Below, piece after piece: positions 9,911 through 18,103 of a stretch of DNA of 64,000 bases. Every line of letters starts with the position of its first letter. Position 1 is the first letter of the stretch. This DNA is from Ancylomarina subtilis (GTDB lineage: Bacteria; Bacteroidota; Bacteroidia; Bacteroidales; Marinifilaceae): contig NZ_SHKN01000003.1 in assembly GCF_004217115.1 (NCBI RefSeq), positions 124,001-188,000 on the forward strand, given 5' to 3'. The notes under the pieces were generated by a model that made no database searches, was not told the origin of the DNA, and saw only the letters and a program-made list of their open reading frames with translations. The translations under genes and the position numbers were made by a program.

Positions 9911-11413
9911 TTAGTCTTTGATCAAATTTTCTTGTAACTCCTGAGGAACAAAAGATCTGTTGTGTTCGAAATCCCAAAGGGATTGGATTTTCAAATTCAG
10001 CAGTTCAAGTTTGTAGTTGATTAGCGAGTTTGCAAGGTTCATTTTCTTTTCAGAAAGCTGATTTTGGAAGCGTTCCAAATCGATACTCGTCAAATCCCCA
10101 TTTCTATAGCGCTCCAAATTGATGTTGTAGGTCAGTTCAGCATTCTTTTGATTTTGCTCAGCAATTTCGATTTGCTGTACCAGGTTTTTCAAATTTCGGT
10201 AGATCTTTCGAATGTTGATCGTGATATCGTTTTTTAAACTATTCATATCTATTTCGCGACTTTCGATCTCAAGTTCGGCAGCTCTAATTCGAGCTTTTCT
10301 CTCTCCCCAATCGAAAATTGGGATAGAGAAGGTGACTCCAACTCGGGGACTTTTGGTCGGTCTGTCGTAAACTTTCCGCCATTCCTCATTATTTCCCATC
10401 AGGCCAACCGAAAGATTGACGTTTCCTTTAAAAGCATTTTGTGCAGTGGTCTCAATCAGATCAAAATGGGCATTATTTAAATCGATTTGTCGCTGAGTCA
10501 ATTCCAATCTCTGGCTTAAACCGTTTTGAATTGCTTTTTCGAGATCTACGATAACAGGCATATATTTAATATCTGTACGCACCGCAACATCTTCGTATAG
10601 AGAGATTCCCAAGAGGAGTTTAAATTCATCTTTTGCATTCTCAAGTTCTACCCGATTGTTATCTAAGTTGGATTTACTGGTCGCATAATTTAATTCGGCC
10701 TGATAAAGTTCTTCCTTAGCCGATAAACCGCCTTCAACCTTACTGGCAATAATCTCTTTGCTAACTTTCTGATTTTCAAACTCCTCCTCGGCAATTTTTA
10801 AAGCCATTTGTTTTTGATATATCGTGTAAAATGCTTGATTTACTTGTTTTTCCATATTTAGCATTTGTATGGAGTAGGACAGGGTAGCATTTTCCAGATT
10901 TAACTCATTACGAGTCAAATCCATCTTTGTTTTATTGAATGTGAATAAAGGTTGATCGTATTGAATGTAAAGCGAGTTGTTGTATCCGGCATAATTCGAA
11001 GTACTTGCTTCAGAATAATTATCCTGATAGCCAAATTCATTACTTAAGGATAAACGCCCATCAGATAATTTTATGGGTTGTGAAACCGTAAATATTCCTT
11101 TAGAACCCTTATTCTCGGAGGTATTCCATTTCGAAAAATATTCGTTGTAAGATTCTGTCTTGTCATAGGTTATAGGAGTAATGTCAAGAGTGAAACGTGA
11201 TCGTAATGAAGCGAGTTGAGCATTTAGGCGTTCTTTATTTTGCTCCATGTTTATTTTCGATTTTTTAATATCGGGACTGTTCGAAAAGGCTATTAAAAGA
11301 GCTTCATCAAGAGTAATTTCTTTTTGAGCTTGAGAGCTTAGGGAGCTGAATAGAATTGCTCCTGCACATATTAAAATCTTCATTAATACAAGCTGTAGTT
11401 TCGTTTTGATCAT
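9911..11413 (-). CDS. TolC family outer-membrane efflux protein
   Basis: A 500-residue protein with an N-terminal signal peptide (cleavage expected after SSLSSQAQ) and long, heptad-rich amphipathic helices, including the repeated pattern of a TolC-type trimeric channel-tunnel: ITLDEALLIAFSNSPDIKKSK at the start of the mature protein is the typical OEP entry helix. It supplies the outer-membrane exit for the pumps in this operon. An internal ATG ten codons on (11383) would also give a full signal peptide. The gene begins 22 bases after the ABC-2/M1-like gene, consistent with co-transcription. Confidence 0.92.
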   Translation of the reverse strand: MIKTKLQLVLMKILICAGAILFSSLSSQAQKEITLDEALLIAFSNSPDIKKSKINMEQNKERLNAQLASLRSRFTLDITPITYDKTESYNEYFSKWNTSENKGSKGIFTVSQPIKLSDGRLSLSNEFGYQDNYSEASTSNYAGYNNSLYIQYDQPLFTFNKTKMDLTRNELNLENATLSYSIQMLNMEKQVNQAFYTIYQKQMALKIAEEEFENQKVSKEIIASKVEGGLSAKEELYQAELNYATSKSNLDNNRVELENAKDEFKLLLGISLYEDVAVRTDIKYMPVIVDLEKAIQNGLSQRLELTQRQIDLNNAHFDLIETTAQNAFKGNVNLSVGLMGNNEEWRKVYDRPTKSPRVGVTFSIPIFDWGERKARIRAAELEIESREIDMNSLKNDITINIRKIYRNLKNLVQQIEIAEQNQKNAELTYNINLERYRNGDLTSIDLERFQNQLSEKKMNLANSLINYKLELLNLKIQSLWDFEHNRSFVPQELQENLIKD

Positions 11414-11435
11414 GCCTTATATAGTTTCTGGTTAT

Positions 11436-14400
11436 TTACTTGTTTTCGACCCACTTAATTGCATCTGCAAAAAGGTAAGCTCCTTTGGATTTATTGGTTA
11501 ATTCAACTTTTGAAGTTTCTGGTGTAATGAAATAAGTTCCCAGATAGTTCCATCCATTTTCCAATTCCTGATCACTCTTATTAATCTCTTCGAATCCGGA
11601 TTCGTGATAGATTTTAAAATTATAATCCGTCTTTTTTTGTTGCCTTCTTCGGCTATATCCACTTACTTTCTCGATATGACAGAATACATCGTAATAAGCC
11701 CCCTTTTTGAGATCTGCTTTCCAAGTTGCGGAACGATCACCTTGTCCTGATTTTGTAAAAAAGGCCGAACGAACATATTTTCCAAAGAAGCCGGAACGAA
11801 GAACATTTTTCCATTCATTAGGCGGGTTCCATGTACGCAGACGAGAATACTCGTGAGTTGAAATACGGTTTTCATCTATCCATTGTTTCAAAGAACTTTT
11901 GTTTGATACCTGAACGTATTCGAAACCTTTGTCTTCGTTGTCAACAACAAATTCGTTATCGGCAAGAATGCCTTCAAATGCCTCACAATCCTTTACATCA
12001 TTGAAAAACTTTGTTTTTTTCGTTTCCGAAAATGTACTGAAATCGTAAACCAGACTATTAGGTAAATTTTCAGAAATGTGAGTCGAGATATTCATTCTGC
12101 TTGGTTGAGAAGGAAAAACAAAACCGATTTCACGAGCTGAATTTGCAGGAATGAAAATAGATTTAGAAAAGGGTGGTTTTGAATTCCCTTGATTTCGGCG
12201 ATTTCGTCTTCCGTTTTGATCATTCAATTCAACACTAACCGTGACTATTCCATCAGACGATTCCGGGTTTGAAATTTTGTATCGAATTTGATATTTGATG
12301 TGATCACCATCTTTTACTTTGTAGGTTTGGAGATCTTTGATTAGAAATCCGGGTAGTTTATTAGTGGTGTACCAGTTTTTCACATCCTCCTCAATCGATT
12401 TACCGCAATTGAGTTTTATCAAGTTATCAAAGTCTGTAAAGCTGAATTTTCTGTGTTTGTTATTTTCGATATAAGATTTGATTAAAGTATTAAATTTCGC
12501 CTCTCCATAGCGAGCTTTGAGTAATGAAAAAAGATGTATGCCTTTGGCTTGCAGGATATCATTCAGATAGATTTGTTCTTCATTTTTATTTGAAGGTTTC
12601 AAACCTGTTCTTGTAATGTCTTGAAGAGATGCTTTCTTCAACTCCAGATTAATCCGTTCTTCTTTGCTTATTCCATCGAATCGCCATCGAGAATACGATT
12701 GTGATGTGACATTCTTTTCTTTCAGATAAACTCCCAAAGCCATGTTCAATGCCGGATAATCTGGTGAGCTTAATTGTGTTGAATAGCCATAATAGTTTGG
12801 AAATGGCGAGTAGGTGTTTCTATCAATACTATTGAATTGATACCATTCTGTTGCAGAGGGCATTATATTGCTACGGACAAATTGTTTGAACATTCGTGAT
12901 TGGAGTTCCTCATCCGAGACTTCTTCATTGTCACGCTTCATCCGTGTTTCAAATCGTTTTTTTCTCTTTTTAAAATCTGTTTCCTTCATTAAAACACCTT
13001 TCTCAGGATAAAAAATAATTTCAGGTTGGACTGCATCACTACTGATAGACCAAATGTGTTTATCAAGTGCAAATTGAATGGGGACTTCGGCTAAAGCGAA
13101 TCGCTTAAATGGATATTCTAAATCCAACTTCGTTTCGTATTCGTTTTTCAATTCCCGTATTAATGAGGGTAAACTATCTTGTATTGAATCAAAATGTTGC
13201 AGGAAAAATTGATTCCCTTTGATGGAATAGATAGAATATTCTATAGAATCAACAGTTGTACGATATTGTTGATAATCTCCAATCAACAAACTGATTTTTG
13301 GAAGTGCTGATTCGGGTTGGAATTCAAAAACGCTATCTGAAAGAGTTGTTCGTTTCCCTTGTGAAATAGGTATTAGATTGTTTTTTGTATGAACTTTTAG
13401 TTTGAAATTTGTGAAATCAGGAGAATGCAAAACAGGATTGAGAGAGGCAAAGCCTACCCCCGAAATGGGATACCACAGAGCTTCATTCGTTAGACAAACA
13501 AAGTTGTTCTGTAGATAAGAAAATCTTTTCCTTATTCTGAACATGACTGCATTGAAATTATCTTCTACAAGCTTGGGATTAAGATCGAGAAAGTGGATTC
13601 TTTCATCGATTGAACCTTCGTAGCAAATAACCAATTCGGTATATTTTGCCTTATTCAATTTATTAGAAAGCGCGATTTTGAGCAAATGAGTCTCTCTTTT
13701 ATATTCCAGCTTTTTATTATTTTCGGTAATAGAAGTAATTTTCAAAGAAGGATTTAAGCTAAAGAGTAAGGTATCTAATTCTGAATTTGATGAATTGTAA
13801 AGTTTGAGTTTACTTGCTGCTGATATTTTTTCACCTAGGTGATTTAAATCGATATGGCAATCTCTAATTTCGGCTTTCGGATATGAGAGGTATTTGTTAT
13901 TTAAACTTATAACTTTATGCCTAAATGAATCATTATCAACTTTTATATTGATGTATTTCCAAATTAATCCACCACCGCAAAGAAATGCCAGTAAAGCCAA
14001 ATAAATTGGTAAAGAAACCAAGCGTTTGGATTGGGGTAAACGATTCAATTTTGAGATGGTAAAGAAGATGAAGCCTATTCCTAAGAAGAAATAAATTCCC
14101 CTATGTATGATGACTTCAGTAAGATTTCCAAAGCCCCCAATCGTGGAATTCATCATTGGCACTTGATAGGCGATATAATCGAAGATGTGATAGAATTTTG
14201 TATTCAGATAAAAAATAGTGAGCGCAATATAACCTAGAAGGATGATAAAGGTGATGGCCTGATTTTTCAATATCGTCATAAAAAAGAAGGCCAAACCAAG
14301 TATAAAAACCAAGGTTGGTACTGAAATCAAAAGGGGGTAATATAAGAGTTGCAGCACACTTTGAGAAGACTCATTACTTAAAAAAGAAAAGCCAATCCCC

Positions 14401-14783
14401 ATCAATAGAATCAAGATATTGAGAATGATAAAAACGGTGATTATTCCAAAAGATTTTCCAAGAATATACTCACTATTGGTCATCGATCTTGCATAGATAA
14501 CCTCAACGGAGTCGTTTTTATTATCCTGTTTTAAAAACTCGGAGGCTAAAAATATGGCTACAATTGCTTGTCCTAAATTGAGAATAATTAGGTTGGCATA
14601 AGGGATAGCAGCAGGTAAGGCTCTAAAAATCCATGGCGAATCACTACCTTCTACAAAAGCAGCAATATTAAAAATTCCAACGAAAAGGATTGATAAGCCT
14701 GCAAATATCCTGAAAAACCAGGATCTAAGTAAGGTTCGGGTTTCAAATTTAGCGACAGTACGAATTGTGTGAATTGAGATCAT
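11436..14783 (-). CDS. ABC-2 permease fused to M1-like and golvesin-like domains
   Basis: An 1115-residue protein. Residues 1 to about 280 form an ABC-2 permease with about seven helices. Residues from about 285 to 815 resemble the ectodomain of M1-peptidase-type ABC permeases of Bacteroidota: a beta-sandwich, then a helical part ending in a typical M1 tail (GKSIEEDVKNWYTTNKLPGF). No HEXXH zinc motif and no GAMEN-like motif is present, so it is probably not a peptidase. The last ~175 residues (about 940-1115) match the golvesin/Xly carbohydrate-binding-like domain (LGTYFITPETSKVEL, then FADAIKWV at the end). The domain should face the periplasm and may bind substrate or peptidoglycan (inference). 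It lies 11 bases after the ABC ATPase gene, its likely NBD partner. Confidence 0.82.
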   Translation of the reverse strand: MISIHTIRTVAKFETRTLLRSWFFRIFAGLSILFVGIFNIAAFVEGSDSPWIFRALPAAIPYANLIILNLGQAIVAIFLASEFLKQDNKNDSVEVIYARSMTNSEYILGKSFGIITVFIILNILILLMGIGFSFLSNESSQSVLQLLYYPLLISVPTLVFILGLAFFFMTILKNQAITFIILLGYIALTIFYLNTKFYHIFDYIAYQVPMMNSTIGGFGNLTEVIIHRGIYFFLGIGFIFFTISKLNRLPQSKRLVSLPIYLALLAFLCGGGLIWKYINIKVDNDSFRHKVISLNNKYLSYPKAEIRDCHIDLNHLGEKISAASKLKLYNSSNSELDTLLFSLNPSLKITSITENNKKLEYKRETHLLKIALSNKLNKAKYTELVICYEGSIDERIHFLDLNPKLVEDNFNAVMFRIRKRFSYLQNNFVCLTNEALWYPISGVGFASLNPVLHSPDFTNFKLKVHTKNNLIPISQGKRTTLSDSVFEFQPESALPKISLLIGDYQQYRTTVDSIEYSIYSIKGNQFFLQHFDSIQDSLPSLIRELKNEYETKLDLEYPFKRFALAEVPIQFALDKHIWSISSDAVQPEIIFYPEKGVLMKETDFKKRKKRFETRMKRDNEEVSDEELQSRMFKQFVRSNIMPSATEWYQFNSIDRNTYSPFPNYYGYSTQLSSPDYPALNMALGVYLKEKNVTSQSYSRWRFDGISKEERINLELKKASLQDITRTGLKPSNKNEEQIYLNDILQAKGIHLFSLLKARYGEAKFNTLIKSYIENNKHRKFSFTDFDNLIKLNCGKSIEEDVKNWYTTNKLPGFLIKDLQTYKVKDGDHIKYQIRYKISNPESSDGIVTVSVELNDQNGRRNRRNQGNSKPPFSKSIFIPANSAREIGFVFPSQPSRMNISTHISENLPNSLVYDFSTFSETKKTKFFNDVKDCEAFEGILADNEFVVDNEDKGFEYVQVSNKSSLKQWIDENRISTHEYSRLRTWNPPNEWKNVLRSGFFGKYVRSAFFTKSGQGDRSATWKADLKKGAYYDVFCHIEKVSGYSRRRQQKKTDYNFKIYHESGFEEINKSDQELENGWNYLGTYFITPETSKVELTNKSKGAYLFADAIKWVENK

Positions 14784-14794
14784 ATTTATAGTTG

Positions 14795-15679
14795 CTAAAT
14801 GAGTTCTGAAGTTTCTTCCATGAAATAAACATAGGCATGTTCAAGGTTTGGCTCAATTTCTATGGCGTTTTTTAATTGACTGCCATCGCCTATGAGTTGA
14901 ATATCCCATCCTTCCTGAGTTGGAATCGTAGAAACAACTGCGTATTTATCTTTGATTAAATCATATTCGTAGCCAGATGTACTGACTTGCCAAACGTGCC
15001 CCTTAGCTTTTTCTATTAAAGCTTCGGGTGTCCCTTTAAAAGCCAATTCTCCATTATTTAATAGGGCAAGGTTATTACAAACACTTGATATGTCACCAAC
15101 AATGTGAGTTGATAAAATGATGGAAACATCTTGCTGGCTGATTTCAGATAAAATGTTTCGAAATCGAATTCTTTCTTCAGGATCAAGCCCCGTTGTGGGT
15201 TCGTCTACGATAATTATTTTAGGATCGCCTATCAATGTTTGAGCAATTCCTAATCGACGTTTCATACCTCCGGAGAGCTTGTTTGCATCGCGTTCGCGAA
15301 CATCGAATAGACCGACTTTCTCTAGCCATTCATCAACCTTATTTTTTCTCATTTGTTTACTTCTGATACCAGCTAAAGAGGCTGCATAATCAAGAAATTC
15401 CCAGGTTTTTAATTTTGAAAAGAAACGAAAATCCTGGGGTAAGTAGCCGAGTATACTTCTTATTTCTTTTCGGTCTCTGTGAAGATCGAATGAGTTGAAA
15501 CGTGCAGTTCCTGTTGTGGGTTCCATTAGGGTAACCAATATCCTCATCAGGCTTGATTTTCCAGCGCCATTAGGGCCTAATAAGCCAAACATCCCATTGC
15601 CAATTTCCAGATTTATATTATTGAGAGCTTTCTTTCCGTTGGGATAAATTTTGCTGAGTTCATTGATATTAATCTGCAT
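14795..15679 (-). CDS. ABC transporter ATP-binding protein
   Basis: A 294-residue cytoplasmic ATPase with all ABC motifs: Walker A GPNGAGKSS (from about residue 36), Q-loop LPQDF, signature LSGGMKRR, Walker B IIVDEP, D-loop GLDP and H-loop STHIVGD. The ~80-residue C-terminal extension ends in LEHAYVYFMEE, closely similar to LEDAYLCLLNE in the ABC part of the RND fusion, so the two domains are paralogues. It is the first gene of the efflux operon and should power the ABC-2 permease/M1-like protein just downstream. Drug or lipid export families of the CcmA/DrrA type have this form. Confidence 0.92.
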   Translation of the reverse strand: MQININELSKIYPNGKKALNNINLEIGNGMFGLLGPNGAGKSSLMRILVTLMEPTTGTARFNSFDLHRDRKEIRSILGYLPQDFRFFSKLKTWEFLDYAASLAGIRSKQMRKNKVDEWLEKVGLFDVRERDANKLSGGMKRRLGIAQTLIGDPKIIIVDEPTTGLDPEERIRFRNILSEISQQDVSIILSTHIVGDISSVCNNLALLNNGELAFKGTPEALIEKAKGHVWQVSTSGYEYDLIKDKYAVVSTIPTQEGWDIQLIGDGSQLKNAIEIEPNLEHAYVYFMEETSELI

Positions 15680-15768
15680 CTAGAGGCATGTTTTAATTCA
15701 AGTTAATGATATTCGGATTCGATGACACAAGGAAAGCTTGGTATCATAATTTTATATTGAATTTCTAT

Positions 15769-15776
15769 CAAATATA
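15769..15776 (-). promoter_or_regulatory. possible -7 box for the efflux operon
   Basis: On the minus strand the sequence reads TATATTTG, a full match to the Bacteroidota -7 consensus TAnnTTTG, about 90 bases before the ATPase start codon. No clear TTG at -33 is seen, so this is tentative. The 290-base gap it lies in (15680-15970) is otherwise AT-rich and holds only the terminator of the next operon. Confidence 0.35.
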
Positions 15777-15931
15777 CAATTTATGCTAAATTATCTATGT
15801 TTGATAATTCAATTTTAGATGAAGTCTCTTGTTTACCTGTTCTACACATGACATAAGACAAGAAATGAGCTGATGAGGTTACATTATCAGCTCAAAGATT
15901 TGATGAAAAAATAAATATTTGAGGAACTTGG

Positions 15932-15965
15932 AAAAAAAAGGCTCAGCAATTTAGTTTGCTGAGCC
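15932..15965 (-). terminator. rho-independent terminator
   Basis: A perfect 10-bp stem (GGCTCAGCAA / TTGCTGAGCC) with a six-base loop is followed on the minus strand by eight Ts. It lies six bases beyond the stop codon of the MG2 protein gene and ends that minus-strand TonB operon, separating it from the efflux operon. Confidence 0.88.
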
Positions 15966-15970
15966 TGTTG

Positions 15971-18103
15971 TTATTCTATTAAAATACTTTGTTTTATTAC
16001 GATCGGTTCTCCTTTTTCAGAGATTCCCTCAACAGTTAGTTCGTATTCTCCCTCTACATCACTACTGATAAATTCCAAATTGAAGTCTTTATCACGAGTC
16101 AGTTTTATATTGGGCTCCCAAAGTAAATCGGTTCTAAAGTCAGCATAGTGTTTGGGTTGATTTTCTTTTGCTTTTAAGTATTCAACATCTTTAGTAAAGA
16201 GAGGTAAATAATATCGTTCGGTATTTTTTGGAAGTTCAGATAATTGACAATCTTTTTGCTTTGATGTAACACTTATGATCCCATATAAGTGTGATGTACC
16301 ATAATAGTATTCGTATGGTACAATCTCTATTTTATCAATCTCCTTTGAGTTTTTATTCAGTATTTTGGAAGCGTCAGATAGGATAAGTCCATCGAAGAGG
16401 ATCAGAGGATCTTGTTTAAAAGTATGAGCTGCATCTGGGCTGAAGACATACATGTGGGGCTTCTTTTTTCTGTACTTAATTTTAACAGTAGCTATGAATT
16501 CATGGAAATATTCTTCTAGTGAATCCAATTGTACATAATTATCTGCTCTGATGGAATATTTAGTTTCTCCATAAAAGTTCTCTTGTCCTCTGTAGAGACA
16601 GGTGTCTTTTATCTCACAAAAAGTTTGTTGTTTGTAAATATCTCGGATCCTTTGATTTTCGTATAGCTGTTTTAGATAGGCTAAATATTTTCCTTTAAGT
16701 TTATGATGATCCCAAGGTATGGGAGCGACTCCTCTTGTATTGAATTTATTTTTTAGTTCAATATTTAAATCTAATTTATTTTTATTTACAACTTGGATTG
16801 AGATATCGTGGAGACCTTTTTTGAGAGGTAAATTAAAATAAAATTGACCTTGAGCATTCGTACGAAAAGTATTGATGTCAGCATAAGCTCCAATTTTTGA
16901 AAGGAATATATTTTCATTGGCAAATGGGATTTGTGTTCTTCTATTTTTAACAGTACCCCCTATTGTATATGCCTCATTTTCGGGATATCGATTGGCGTTT
17001 ACTGTATATAAGTTGGCATTTTTTAGCCAGAGTGTTTCAGGACCATTTTCCACAATCCAGCTTTTTTTTTCAACTTGATTAAATTTCTCATAATAAGGCA
17101 GCATATTTGCACTAAAATCTTGATAGAGATTTAAGTAATCAATAATATTTATTGAAGACTGATACGGTTCTTTTAGTTTTATACTTGCAGACAAGAATAA
17201 ACTATCCGCATGATTAGAAAGATCTTCTAAATGAAGATTTAATTTTATTTTTTCTCTTCTTGAACTTGTTATTCTGGGTTTTTCAATAAAAAGACCTTGA
17301 TGTGGTTTCTGTATATGTATGACAGCCGTTCTTATAAGGTGATTTTCTTTATCAAGAATACTAATATTATAATTTGACGATTTTAGGTCTTTTATAGGTA
17401 GTGTTACCTCCCAGTTTTGTTGATTGAATTGAAACTTTTTTTCTAATGTTTTACCACTTCTGCAAAAAAGCTGTAATTTGTAGGGTTCATTAATTTGGAT
17501 GCAGTTATTAGCAATTGAAATTCTAAGAATTCTGTTAAGATCTTCAATTTTTGTTTTTATTAGTATATTCTCTTCTTTCTTTTCTGAACTGAGATGAATT
17601 AAATCGTTGTTCTTTAAATCACGAAATGCCCCGCAAGAGAATTGCGTTTTAGGAGTCTTATTATCTTCAGTAATTGGGTTGTTGAATATGAAAATTGAAC
17701 TGACACTTATGAAATCAGGGGAGCTTGTTTTCATCCAATGAGTATATGCATTTATGGCATAATTCCCAGTTGGGATTTGTGTTGACGTGATAAATCCTCC
17801 TTCTCCCATACCATGTTCTAGTATAACATCTGTTTGAGCCACAGGATATCCATTTTCTCCGATTAATTCAACATACGCGACTTTACTAATTCTGGATAAT
17901 TTTTGATCTTCAGTGTTAAGACAATAAAGTTTGAAATGTATAGCTTCTCCGGCAATATAATTGTTTTTAAGTATATGCACATGGATGCGTTCACTGGCAT
18001 ATTTTATAGTCTCACCTTTAACTTGAAGATTGATAGAATGAACTGCTATCAAAATGAGAAATATATATATTGATATCTTATTATTCATAGCTTTAGAATT
18101 CAA
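15971..18103 (-). CDS. MG2 domain protein with TonB plug-like segment
   Basis: A 710-residue exported protein. After a signal peptide (about 1-30) residues 36-140 look like an alpha-2-macroglobulin MG2 domain (YIAGEAIHFKLYCLNTED). Residues 378-450 resemble a carboxypeptidase-regulatory-like beta domain. Residues 525-615 resemble a TonB plug (DPLILFDGLIL, then IDKIEIVPYEYYYGTSHLYGI), but no beta-barrel follows; a small beta domain closes the protein. Such proteins accompany TonB receptors in Bacteroidota and are thought to sit in the periplasm or at the surface; their function is unknown. It overlaps the receptor gene by 11 bases and is the last gene before the terminator. Confidence 0.75.
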   Translation of the reverse strand: MNSKAMNNKISIYIFLILIAVHSINLQVKGETIKYASERIHVHILKNNYIAGEAIHFKLYCLNTEDQKLSRISKVAYVELIGENGYPVAQTDVILEHGMGEGGFITSTQIPTGNYAINAYTHWMKTSSPDFISVSSIFIFNNPITEDNKTPKTQFSCGAFRDLKNNDLIHLSSEKKEENILIKTKIEDLNRILRISIANNCIQINEPYKLQLFCRSGKTLEKKFQFNQQNWEVTLPIKDLKSSNYNISILDKENHLIRTAVIHIQKPHQGLFIEKPRITSSRREKIKLNLHLEDLSNHADSLFLSASIKLKEPYQSSINIIDYLNLYQDFSANMLPYYEKFNQVEKKSWIVENGPETLWLKNANLYTVNANRYPENEAYTIGGTVKNRRTQIPFANENIFLSKIGAYADINTFRTNAQGQFYFNLPLKKGLHDISIQVVNKNKLDLNIELKNKFNTRGVAPIPWDHHKLKGKYLAYLKQLYENQRIRDIYKQQTFCEIKDTCLYRGQENFYGETKYSIRADNYVQLDSLEEYFHEFIATVKIKYRKKKPHMYVFSPDAAHTFKQDPLILFDGLILSDASKILNKNSKEIDKIEIVPYEYYYGTSHLYGIISVTSKQKDCQLSELPKNTERYYLPLFTKDVEYLKAKENQPKHYADFRTDLLWEPNIKLTRDKDFNLEFISSDVEGEYELTVEGISEKGEPIVIKQSILIE

